Assembly: GCA_052168355.1 (NCBI GenBank) | Contig: JBQLZQ010000062.1 | Span: 1-7,808, forward strand | Origin: JBQLZQ01 sp052168355 | GTDB lineage: Bacteria; Pseudomonadota; Alphaproteobacteria; DSM-16000; Inquilinaceae | DNA: 7,808 nucleotides | Reading direction: 5' to 3' | In this document: positions 1 through 6,243 of the stretch, one piece after another | How the letters are laid out: each line of letters opens with the position of its first letter | Position numbering within the stretch: position 1 is the stretch's first letter | Notes under the pieces: model-generated | What the model was told of the DNA's origin: nothing | The model's database searches: none | What the model saw: the letters and a program-made list of their open reading frames with translations, nothing else | Position numbers and translations under genes: made by a program

Positions 1-2
1 CA

Positions 3-40
3 CGTCATTGGTGGAAGCGGATCCGCTTCCACCAATGACG
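3..40. terminator. Perfect 38-base palindrome, probable hairpin at the 3' end of the arginase gene
   Basis: Bases 3-21 are the exact reverse complement of bases 22-40, with GGATCC at the centre. RNA from either strand could form a stem of about 17 pairs with a tetraloop. It begins 8 bases after the stop of the minus-strand ureohydrolase gene, the usual place for a transcription-end or mRNA 3'-end hairpin. No run of T follows the stem on either strand within the window, so it is not a textbook intrinsic terminator. It could be a bidirectional terminator shared with an unseen gene on the left, a 3' stabilising hairpin, a protein-binding dyad, or one copy of a dispersed repeat. The palindrome is certain; the terminator role is inferred. 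Confidence 0.5.
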
Positions 41-48
41 ATCGCGCT

Positions 49-966
49 CTAGCCGGGCGCCGGCCCGCACAGCGCCGATTCCAGCAGCCGCGCGGCCAGG
101 TCGGCGGTGGGGTGTCCGGGCGGGTCGAGCTCCGGCACATACTCGGCCAGTTCGATCCCCAGCAGGCCCGGCCGGGCCGCGACCTTCGTAAGCGCGGCGA
201 TCAGGGCGGCGGCCGACAGCCCGCCGGGTTCGGGCACCGCCACCGCCGGCGCCTCGGTAGGGTCCACGGCGTCGAGGTCGATCGACAGGCCGAACCCCGA
301 AGGCGCCAAGGCGACGATGTCCAGAGCCTCGTCCATGACCGCGTCCAGTCCGCGGCGCGCAATCTCGTCCATGGCGAACAGGCGCAGGCCCATGTCGCTC
401 AGGAACGTGCGCTCCCCGGCATCGATGGCCCGGGGGCCGATCAGGGCGACGTGCGCCGGGTCGATGCGCGATGGCCCGCCATTGACCACGGTCAGGTCGG
501 GGTGGCCGATCCCCAGGGTGGCGGCCAGGGTCATGCCGTGGCAGGCGCCCGACGGGCTGGTCTCCACCGTGTTGCAATCGGCATGGGCGTCGATCCACAG
601 CAGCCCGGCCCGCGCCGATGCGGGCAGGCCCCGTGTCATGCCGGCATAATGCCCGATGGCGTAGGAATGGTCGCCGCCGATGGTCACCGGCAGGCGGCCC
701 GACGCCGCGATCGCCGCCACCGCGTCGGCGACCCGGCGGTTGAAGGCGGCGACACGGGGCAGTGCATCGGCCGGGTGAACCAGCGGCTCGGGCGCCGCAT
801 CCGACGCCAGGATGGTGTCCCAATCGGCGGGCCGGCCGCACGCTGTCAACCGATCGGCCAAGCCATAGGCCCGCAGCGCCGCCGGTCCGCCGGCGCCCAG
901 GAACCGGCCGGACCCTTCGCTGGTCGCCGCGCCGATCAAGGCCACGGGCCGAGGCTGACTGGTCAC
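49..966 (-). CDS. Arginase-family ureohydrolase (rocF-like; substrate uncertain)
   Basis: This is a 305-residue enzyme of the arginase/agmatinase superfamily, which hydrolyses guanidino compounds to urea plus an amine in the cytoplasm using two manganese ions. The metal ligands are complete: GGDHS at 97-101 (H100), DAHAD at 126-130, and SIDLDAVDP at 228-236 (D230, D232). The proton-shuttle histidine lies in CHGM (H143), and E275 matches the conserved guanidinium-binding glutamate. Length is normal for the family. The GTG start at 966 is preferred because GGAGAGG lies just upstream and because it overlaps the nudC stop as GTGA; a longer open frame to 1074 would run inside nudC. Two features are unusual. 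The arginase SGN-x-HG motif reads SGACHG, so the substrate-carboxylate asparagine is alanine. The near-invariant TGT of PATGTP reads VAV. Arginase is the nearest simple call, but another guanidino substrate is possible. The gene is probably cotranscribed with nudC. Confidence 0.85.
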   Translation of the reverse strand: MTSQPRPVALIGAATSEGSGRFLGAGGPAALRAYGLADRLTACGRPADWDTILASDAAPEPLVHPADALPRVAAFNRRVADAVAAIAASGRLPVTIGGDHSYAIGHYAGMTRGLPASARAGLLWIDAHADCNTVETSPSGACHGMTLAATLGIGHPDLTVVNGGPSRIDPAHVALIGPRAIDAGERTFLSDMGLRLFAMDEIARRGLDAVMDEALDIVALAPSGFGLSIDLDAVDPTEAPAVAVPEPGGLSAAALIAALTKVAARPGLLGIELAEYVPELDPPGHPTADLAARLLESALCGPAPG

Positions 967-1910
967 GCCCTCTCCGCCAGCCACTCGTTGACCAGGCGCC
1001 GGGCGATGCTGTCCTTGCGCGGCAGGGCGAACCGGCCGCTGCCCGGCGGCTCGTCCGGCAGGGCCCGCAGCCACGACCGCTCGTACCAGCCCGCGTCCTC
1101 CAACTCGTCGTCGTTGGCGTTGATTTCGGTGGTCAGGGCCCGGGCCGTGAACCCGACCATCAGCGATTGGGGGAAGGGCCAGGGCTGAGACGAATGGTAG
1201 CGGATGTCGGCGACCTCGATCCCCGTTTCCTCCCGCACCTCGCGGGCGACGGCCGCCTCAAGGTTCTCGCCGGGCTCGAGAAAGCCGGCCAGCACCGAAT
1301 GCATTCCCGGCGGCCAGATCGCCTGACGGCCCAGCAGGCAGCGGTCGCCATCGTGGACCAGAACGATGACGGCCGGATCGGTGCGGGGAAAATGCTGGGC
1401 GGCGCAGTGCGCGTTCGTGCATCGGCGCACATGCCCGGCATCGGCGCTGACGGTCGGATGGCCGCAGACACCGCAGAAACGATGACGGCTGTGCCACCAG
1501 ATCAGGCCGCGGGCATAGGCCATCAAGGCCCCTTCCTCACGCGCGACGAGGGGGCCCACGGCGCGCAGATCCTGGAACCGCCCACGGCCCGAAACCGCCG
1601 GGTGGTCGCCCGGATCGTCCGGCACGGCCAGTTCGACGGCGAAATAGGCGGTCTCTCCGGCACGCCCCAGCAGAACGATTTCCCCGGCATGGTCGCGCCA
1701 CCATGCCTCGTCGGCGGTGACCGTCACGGCTCGGGGCAGGGGGCCCGTATCGTCGATCAGGTTGCGCCCCCGCCAGACCGGCAGCAGGCACGTCGTGGCG
1801 GCCTCCAGGCTGTGGCGCAGCCAGGCCTCGTCGCGCCGCCGCTCGGTGGCCCGGTCGAGCGCCGGATGGATATAGAAATTACCGAGGGGCATGGCGGCGG
1901 ACGGTGCCAC
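963..1910 (-). CDS. nudC: NAD(+)/NADH diphosphatase, NudC family Nudix hydrolase
   Basis: The enzyme cleaves the pyrophosphate of NADH/NAD to NMN(H) and AMP. In the characterised family members it also removes NAD caps from RNA 5' ends. The 315-residue frame shows the NudC layout: a poorly conserved N-terminal domain (about 1-135), a four-cysteine zinc ribbon (FCGVC plus RCTNAHC; C146, C149, C164, C169), and a C-terminal Nudix domain. The Nudix box is complete from G209 to I231, with E215, R223, E224, E227 and E228 in place. The NudC signature SQPWPFPQS follows at 241-249, so the enzyme should be active. It is longer than E. coli NudC (257 residues) because of the N-terminal domain, as is common in alphaproteobacteria. 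The start used is GTG at 1910. An ATG six codons inside (1890-1892) is equally plausible, since no strong ribosome site precedes either. Its stop overlaps the start of the ureohydrolase gene. Confidence 0.93.
   Translation of the reverse strand: MAPSAAMPLGNFYIHPALDRATERRRDEAWLRHSLEAATTCLLPVWRGRNLIDDTGPLPRAVTVTADEAWWRDHAGEIVLLGRAGETAYFAVELAVPDDPGDHPAVSGRGRFQDLRAVGPLVAREEGALMAYARGLIWWHSRHRFCGVCGHPTVSADAGHVRRCTNAHCAAQHFPRTDPAVIVLVHDGDRCLLGRQAIWPPGMHSVLAGFLEPGENLEAAVAREVREETGIEVADIRYHSSQPWPFPQSLMVGFTARALTTEINANDDELEDAGWYERSWLRALPDEPPGSGRFALPRKDSIARRLVNEWLAERA
969..975 (-). promoter_or_regulatory. Ribosome binding site deciding the GTG start of the ureohydrolase
   Basis: The minus strand reads GGAGAGG, then two bases, then the GTG start. 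The core GGAG sits 5 bases from the start. The site lies within the last codons of nudC, and the start overlaps the nudC stop (GTGA). This supports GTG at 966 over longer in-frame starts and suggests translational coupling of the two genes. Confidence 0.65.
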
Positions 1911-1936
1911 GGCTTGCCTGGCGTGACAAGAATGAT

Positions 1937-1982
1937 GCCATCGGCGGGGGGCCTTGGCCGCACGCCCCTTGATGCCGATGGC
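1937..1982. promoter_or_regulatory. Interrupted dyad in the nudC / dehydrogenase divergent spacer
   Basis: The 133-base spacer between the divergent nudC and SDR genes holds an exact 9-base inverted repeat, gccatcggc (1937-1945) and gccgatggc (1974-1982). Inside it, ggggc (1948-1952) pairs with gcccc (1964-1968). The whole could fold as a stem with an internal loop, or be bound as two half-sites 37 bases apart. gatgcc also recurs in direct orientation at 1934 and 1971. A divergent promoter region is the expected place for an operator. No convincing -35/-10 pair is visible on either strand. The regulatory role is inferred; GC-rich DNA forms such dyads fairly easily. Confidence 0.35.
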
Positions 1983-2033
1983 CCCGGCCGACGCGGGCCG
2001 CTAGTCTTACCCGTCGACGGATGGTGACACTGC

Positions 2034-2039
2034 AGAGGA
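2034..2039 (+). promoter_or_regulatory. Ribosome binding site of the HSDL2-like dehydrogenase
   Basis: AGAGGA lies upstream of the ATG at 2044, with GAGG ending 5 bases before the start. It is one of the few clear Shine-Dalgarno sites in the window, and it fixes the start. Confidence 0.6.
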
Positions 2040-2043
2040 CGGG

Positions 2044-2874
2044 ATGGCGGACAATGACACGAGCCTGAAGGGCAAGACCCTGTTCGTCACCGGGGCCAGC
2101 CGCGGTATCGGCCTGGCCATCGCGGTGCGGGCGGCGCACGACGGCGCCAACATCGCCATCGTCTCCAAATCGGCCGAACCGCATCCCAAGCTGCCGGGCA
2201 CCATCCACACCGCGGCGGCGGAGATCGAGGCGGCGGGCGGGCAGGCGCTGCCCCTGGCGGTGGACATCCGGAACGAGGCGGCGGTGGCCGACGCCGTGGC
2301 GGCCACCATCGATCGTTTCGGCGGCATCGACATCTGCGTCAACAACGCCAGCGCCATCAGCCTGACCGGCACCCTGGACACGCCGATGAAGCGCTTCGAC
2401 CTGATGATGAGCGTCAACGCGCGCGGCACCTTTTGCGTCAGCCAGGCCTGCCTGCCGGCACTGCTCAAGGCGCCGAACCCGCACATTCTGATGCTGGCGC
2501 CGCCGCTCAGCCTGGATCCCAGATGGTTCCGCAACCATGTCGCCTACACCACGGCCAAGTACGGCATGTCGATGTGCGTTTTGGGGATGGCGGCGGAATT
2601 CGCCGATCAAGGGGTCGCCGTCAACGCCCTGTGGCCGCGCACCGCCATCGCCACGGCGGCGCTGGCCATGCTGCCGGGGATCAAACCCGAAACCTGCCGC
2701 ACGCCGGCCATCGTGGCCGACGCCGCCCACGCCATCCTGACGCGTCCGTCCCGGTCGGCCACCGGCCGGTTCTTCCTCGACGACGAGGTGCTGGCCGAAG
2801 CGGGGGTGACCGATCTCGACCGTTACGCGGTCAAACCCGGCACGACGCTGACCCCGGATTTCTTCGTCGATTGA
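2044..2874 (+). CDS. Short-chain dehydrogenase/reductase, HSDL2-like (SDR13C type)
   Basis: This is a 276-residue NAD(P)(H)-dependent SDR with a single Rossmann domain and no signal peptide or membrane segment. Visible motifs are the cofactor loop TGASRGIG (16-23), NNAS (100-103), the structural Asn in SVN (N125) and the catalytic YTTAK (Y168, K172). The run from SAEPHPKLPGTIHTAA through NNASAISLTGTLDTP, AKYGMSM and NALWPRTAI to KPGTTLTPDFFVD closely follows animal HSDL2 as I remember it, so this is a true HSDL2-type enzyme and not a generic SDR. It lacks the C-terminal SCP2 sterol-carrier domain of the animal protein. The natural substrate of this family is poorly defined; lipid or fatty-acyl compounds are suspected. 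The serine expected in the HILxxSPP segment is alanine (A152), though S156 lies 12 residues before the catalytic Tyr. The gene is divergent from nudC and convergent with polA, so it is probably monocistronic. Confidence 0.9.
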   Translation: MADNDTSLKGKTLFVTGASRGIGLAIAVRAAHDGANIAIVSKSAEPHPKLPGTIHTAAAEIEAAGGQALPLAVDIRNEAAVADAVAATIDRFGGIDICVNNASAISLTGTLDTPMKRFDLMMSVNARGTFCVSQACLPALLKAPNPHILMLAPPLSLDPRWFRNHVAYTTAKYGMSMCVLGMAAEFADQGVAVNALWPRTAIATAALAMLPGIKPETCRTPAIVADAAHAILTRPSRSATGRFFLDDEVLAEAGVTDLDRYAVKPGTTLTPDFFVD

Positions 2875-2881
2875 GGGCAGG

Positions 2882-2904
2882 CCGGGGTCCCGTCGCCTCC
2901 CCGG
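2882..2904. other. Weak stem-loop in the convergent SDR / polA spacer
   Basis: The 84 bases between the two convergent stops contain ccgggg (2882-2887) and ccccgg (2899-2904), a 6-pair stem with an 11-base loop. No T-run follows on either strand. It is the only candidate for a shared transcription end that I can see, and it is short enough to be chance in DNA this GC-rich. Confidence 0.2.
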
Positions 2905-2958
2905 AACGCGCGGCGGGGGTGGCGGCGGTGACGCCTGATGTCGGGGCGCTTCGCGCGC

Positions 2959-5745
2959 TCAGTGCGCCTCGGCCCAGTTCGGTCCGATGCCGGCTTCGGC
3001 GACCAGCGGCACGGTCAGATGGGCCGCCCCTTCCATCACCGTCTTGACCAGGGCGGCCGTTTCCTCGGCCTCCTTCTCCGGCGCCTCGAACACCAGTTCG
3101 TCGTGCACCTGCAGCAGCATGCGGGCACCCAGTCCGGCCTCGGCCAAGGCCCGTGGCAGGCGGCCCATGGCGCGCTTGATGATGTCGGCGGCGGTGCCCT
3201 GGATCGGCGCGTTGATGGCCTGACGTTCGGCGAACCCGCGACGGGCCGGGTTGCTGTCCTTGATGCCGGGGATGTGGCATTTGCGGCCGAACAGGGTGGT
3301 GACGTAGCCGTTCTGGCGGCAGAAGCTCTTGGTGTCGTCCATCCAGCGCTTCAGTTCCGAGAACCGCTCAAGATACTGCTTGATGAACGACGCCGCCTCG
3401 CCTTGGGAAATACCTAGCTGGTTGGCCAGCCCGAAGCCGCTGATGCCGTAGATGATGCCGAAATTGATGGCCTTGGCCTTGCGCCTGATGTCCGGGGTCA
3501 TGGCCTCCAGCGGCACGTCGAACACCTGCGACGCGGTCAGGGCGTGGATGTCGACGCCGTCGCGGAAGGCCTGCTTCAGCGCCGCGATGTCGGCGATCTC
3601 CGCCACCAGCCGCAGCTCGATCTGGGAATAGTCGACGGAGATCAGGCGATGCCCCGGCCCGGCGACGAAGGCATAGCGGATCTTGCGGCCTTCCTCGGTG
3701 CGGATCGGGATGTTCTGCAGGTTGGGGTCGTTGGACGACAGGCGGCCGGTGTTGGTGGCGGCCAGGCTGAACGAGGTGTGGACGCGGCCGGTGCGGTCGT
3801 TGATCTGATGGACCAGGGCGTCGGTATAGGTGCTTTTGAGCTTGGCCAGCTGACGCCATTCCAGCACCCGCGCCGCCAGGTCGACGCCCTGGGCGGCCAG
3901 CGGCTCCAACACCTCCGACCCGGTGCCGTAGGCCCCGGTCTTCCCCTTCTTGCCGCCGTCCAGCCCCATCTCGCCGAACAGCACGTCGCCAAGCTGCTTG
4001 GGGGACCCGACATTGAACGGGTGGCCGGCCAGCGTGTGGATCTCGGTCTCCAGCGCGGCCAGCCGCTCGGCGAATTCTCCCGACATGCGCTCCAGCACCT
4101 GACGGTCGACCTTGATGCCGGCGGTTTCCATCTCGCCGATCACCCGGGCCAGCGGCCGCTCGATGGTTTCGTAGACGGTGGTCATCCGCTCGGGCACCAG
4201 CCGGGGCTTGAGCACCCGGTGCAGGCGCAGGGTGATGTCGGCGTCCTCCGCCGCATAGGCCAGGGCCTTGTCCAGCGGCACCCGGTCGAAGGTGATCTGC
4301 GCCTTGCCGGTGCCGCAGACGTCGGAATACTTGATGCAGGTGTGGCCGAGATGCAGCGACGCCAGTTCGTCCATGCCGTGGCCGTGGGCGCCGCCGGCCA
4401 GCACATAGGACAGCAGCATGGTGTCGTCGATCGGGTGCAGCCGGACATCGTGCCGGGCAAAGATCTGATAATCGTATTTGATGTTCTGCCCGACCTTGAG
4501 GACCGACGGGTCCTCCAGCATCGGCTTGAGCAGGGCCATGGCCCTGTCCGGCGGGATCTGCGGGGGCGCGGCGTCCGCCGCCTCGAACTGTAAGGTTCCG
4601 TCGCCGCCGGCGCCGACATGGCCGACCGGCACATAGCATCCGGTTCCTGCGTCGGTCGACAGCGAGATGCCGCACAGTTTGGCCGACGCGGCGTCCAGGG
4701 ACGTGGTCTCCGTGTCCACCGCCACGATGCCCGTCTCCATCGCCCGGTCGATCCACGCCTGCAGCGCCGCTTCGTTCTGCACCAGTTCGTAGCGCACGCT
4801 GTCCGGCGGCGTGGCCGCGGTGTCGGCCGGCGCCGGCGCCTCCGCGCTTTCGGCGGGGCCGAACGTGTTTTCGACGCGGGTGATCAGCGACCGGAAGCTC
4901 TGCTCCCGCAAAAAGGCGACCAACCGGTCGGGGTCCGGCCTGTGAACCACCAGATCGCCCAGCGGGATGGGCGGCGGCACGTTCTCGTCCAGGGTCACCA
5001 GCCGTTTCGATATCCGCGCCAGATCGGCGTTGTCGATCAGGGCCTGCCGGCGCTTGGGCTGTTTGATGTCCTCGGCCCGGTCGAGCAGCGTTTCCAGATC
5101 ACCGTAGGTCTCGATCAGCTGGGCCGCGGTCTTGATGCCGATGCCGGGCACGCCGGGCACGTTGTCGGTGCTGTCGCCGGCCAGGGCCTGGACGTCGATC
5201 ACCTTGCCGGGCGCGACGCCGAATTTTTCCGCCACCTCCGCCTCGTCGATGACCTTGTTCTTCATCGGGTCGAGCATGGTCACGCCGTTGCCGACGAGCT
5301 GCATCAGATCCTTGTCGGACGATACGATCACCGCGTCGGCGTCGTTTTCCCGCGCCAGGCGGCAATAGCTGGCGATCAGATCGTCGGCCTCGAACCCTTC
5401 CAGCTCCACCGCCGGCAGGTCGAAGGCGGCGGTGGCGTCGCGGATCAGGCCGAACTGCGGCACCAGTTCGGGCGGCGTGTCGTCGCGGTTGGCCTTGTAG
5501 TCGGGGTAGATGTCGTTGCGGAAATTCCGGCGCATGCTGTCGAACACCACCACCACATGATCGGCCTTGAGGTCGGTCAGCAGCTTGAGCAGCATGCTGG
5601 TGAACCCGAACACGGCGTTGACCGGCGTGCCGTCGGATTTGCGGGTCATCATCGGCAGGGCGTGGAAGGCCCGGAAGATGAAGCCGGAGGCGTCGACCAG
5701 GTAATAGGTGCGCCTGGCGGGTTTCGGGTCGGTTTTTTCGGTCAT
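2959..5745 (-). CDS. polA: DNA polymerase I
   Basis: This is the repair and Okazaki-fragment polymerase: it removes RNA primers with its 5' nuclease, fills gaps and proofreads. Its 928 residues match the E. coli enzyme in length, with all three domains. The 5' nuclease (about 12-300) has D18, the GFEADDL acid cluster (E119, D121, D122), SSDKD (D144, D146) and GDSTDNVPGVPGIGIKTA (D191, D194). The 3'-5' exonuclease (about 318-515) keeps DTE (344-346), GQNIKYD (419-425) and YAAEDAD (497-503), so proofreading should be active, unlike in Taq-type enzymes. The polymerase domain (about 520-928) has motif A DYSQIELR (705-712), motif B RRKAKAINFGIIYG (754-767; Phe762, not Tyr, in the O helix) and motif C QVHDELVFE (879-887). 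An Ala/Pro-rich linker (about 297-315) joins the first two domains. No clear Shine-Dalgarno precedes the ATG. The zinc-finger gene lies 78 bases upstream on the same strand. Confidence 0.98.
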   Translation of the reverse strand: MTEKTDPKPARRTYYLVDASGFIFRAFHALPMMTRKSDGTPVNAVFGFTSMLLKLLTDLKADHVVVVFDSMRRNFRNDIYPDYKANRDDTPPELVPQFGLIRDATAAFDLPAVELEGFEADDLIASYCRLARENDADAVIVSSDKDLMQLVGNGVTMLDPMKNKVIDEAEVAEKFGVAPGKVIDVQALAGDSTDNVPGVPGIGIKTAAQLIETYGDLETLLDRAEDIKQPKRRQALIDNADLARISKRLVTLDENVPPPIPLGDLVVHRPDPDRLVAFLREQSFRSLITRVENTFGPAESAEAPAPADTAATPPDSVRYELVQNEAALQAWIDRAMETGIVAVDTETTSLDAASAKLCGISLSTDAGTGCYVPVGHVGAGGDGTLQFEAADAAPPQIPPDRAMALLKPMLEDPSVLKVGQNIKYDYQIFARHDVRLHPIDDTMLLSYVLAGGAHGHGMDELASLHLGHTCIKYSDVCGTGKAQITFDRVPLDKALAYAAEDADITLRLHRVLKPRLVPERMTTVYETIERPLARVIGEMETAGIKVDRQVLERMSGEFAERLAALETEIHTLAGHPFNVGSPKQLGDVLFGEMGLDGGKKGKTGAYGTGSEVLEPLAAQGVDLAARVLEWRQLAKLKSTYTDALVHQINDRTGRVHTSFSLAATNTGRLSSNDPNLQNIPIRTEEGRKIRYAFVAGPGHRLISVDYSQIELRLVAEIADIAALKQAFRDGVDIHALTASQVFDVPLEAMTPDIRRKAKAINFGIIYGISGFGLANQLGISQGEAASFIKQYLERFSELKRWMDDTKSFCRQNGYVTTLFGRKCHIPGIKDSNPARRGFAERQAINAPIQGTAADIIKRAMGRLPRALAEAGLGARMLLQVHDELVFEAPEKEAEETAALVKTVMEGAAHLTVPLVAEAGIGPNWAEAH

Positions 5746-5823
5746 GGCCGGCGGTGCGGGCTGAAGCGCGGGGTCAAACCATGGCCCAGCCAGGACCGCC
5801 TGTCGAGGGGGCAGACCGTTGGT

Positions 5824-6036
5824 CTAATGGCCGCCGACCTCGATCACCCCGTCCACCGGCGCGCCGGGCGCGGCCTGGGCGGCCCTGACGAACCGGCGGC
5901 CGCAATAGCCGCAATCCAGCGCGTCGCGCGTGCCGAACGTGTAGTACACGATCGGATGGCCAAGGGCGCCGTTGCCGCCGTCGCACCCGACGGTTTCGGC
6001 ATGGGGATCGACGGCGATGATTTCAGGTGGCTCCAT
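5824..6036 (-). CDS. Zinc-finger domain-containing protein, zf-CHCC (NDUFS6-like)
   Basis: This is a 70-residue protein with one small zinc-binding domain. It contains CDGGNGALGHP and DCGYCGRRFV, giving ligands C18, H27, C42 and C45 in the order C-x8-H-x14-C-x2-C. This is the zf-CHCC pattern shared with the mitochondrial complex I accessory subunit NDUFS6 and common as small stand-alone proteins in alphaproteobacteria. A role in respiratory complex I assembly or stability is inferred from that resemblance; no complex I gene is nearby. The C-terminal 20 residues after the zinc knuckle are Ala/Pro/Gly-rich and look unstructured. ATG at 6036 was chosen because family members start only a few residues before the first Cys. 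An AGAGG lies upstream at a long spacing (about 12 bases). The frame stays open far upstream, but that part is antisense to the ABC ATPase and not protein-like. It may be cotranscribed with polA. Confidence 0.87.
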   Translation of the reverse strand: MEPPEIIAVDPHAETVGCDGGNGALGHPIVYYTFGTRDALDCGYCGRRFVRAAQAAPGAPVDGVIEVGGH

Positions 6037-6058
6037 GGCGTTCGTCGACCTCTTCCGA

Positions 6059-6093
6059 AGCTGATCCGTAGCTGCCCTGCAGCTGATCCGTAG
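6059..6093. repeat. Two exact 13-base direct repeats, 22 bases apart, in a divergent control region
   Basis: agctgatccgtag occurs at 6059-6071 and again at 6081-6093. The start-to-start distance of 22 bases is about two helical turns, so both copies would face the same side of the DNA, as tandem operator sites often do. Between them, agctgc/gcagct (6070-6075 and 6079-6084) forms a small inverted repeat with a 3-base loop. The block lies just upstream of the minus-strand zinc-finger gene and in the leader region of the plus-strand ABC operon. The repeat is seen directly; the operator role is inferred. A local duplication of 22 bases would produce the same pattern, although the bases between the copies differ from those flanking them. 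Confidence 0.5.
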
Positions 6094-6105
6094 TGTCGGG
6101 CCGTG

Positions 6106-6128
6106 CCGGTGCCGGCCGCATGCACCGG
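6106..6128. promoter_or_regulatory. 7-base inverted repeat upstream of the ABC ATPase
   Basis: ccggtgc (6106-6112) and gcaccgg (6122-6128) are exact reverse complements around a 9-base loop that includes cggccg. It lies between the direct-repeat block and the ABC ATPase start. It could be an operator half-site pair or a leader hairpin. It is short and all-GC-rich, so chance is a real alternative. Confidence 0.2.
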
Positions 6129-6157
6129 GCCGGGCCCGCGTCCCGTCGGTCGATACA

Positions 6158-6185
6158 TTGACCGGGAACGGGGCCGGATGATACC
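6158..6185 (+). promoter_or_regulatory. Possible promoter of the ABC ATPase / hydrolase operon
   Basis: TTGACC (6158-6163) is a good -35 match and lies in the least GC-rich part of this spacer. Sixteen bases later comes GATACC (6180-6185), a poor -10 that keeps only the central ATA. If it is used, transcription would begin near 6192 and translation from the ATG at 6244, not from the earlier in-frame starts at 6178 or 6187. The -10 is weak, so this is only a candidate. Confidence 0.25.
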
Positions 6186-6243
6186 CATGGCGGCTTGCGA
6201 CGCAACCGACTTGTCGCCTCATCCAGCCCGCACGGACGTGCCC

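Noticed and set aside
967..1074. N-terminal extension of the ureohydrolase to a start at 1074
   Set aside because: The extra 36 residues lie within nudC, are low in complexity and match nothing. The GTG at 966 has a good ribosome site and a GTGA overlap.
2875..2958. Strong shared terminator between the convergent SDR and polA genes
   Set aside because: Only a 6-pair stem with an 11-base loop and no T-run is present, too weak to call with confidence.
5772..5777. TTGACC on the minus strand as a -35 box for polA
   Set aside because: The position 16-18 bases downstream is pure G/C with no -10-like sequence, and transcription would begin at the start codon itself.
4618..6093. Long plus-strand open frame antisense to polA; similar frames at 3544-4593 and 762-2027
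   Set aside because: They are antisense to genes with intact motifs and are rich in His, Arg, Gln, Gly and Val, as expected of reverse-strand shadows in GC-rich DNA. None has a family motif.
6059..6093. Possible short CRISPR-like array
   Set aside because: There are only two 13-base copies with a 9-base spacer and no cas genes, well outside CRISPR dimensions.
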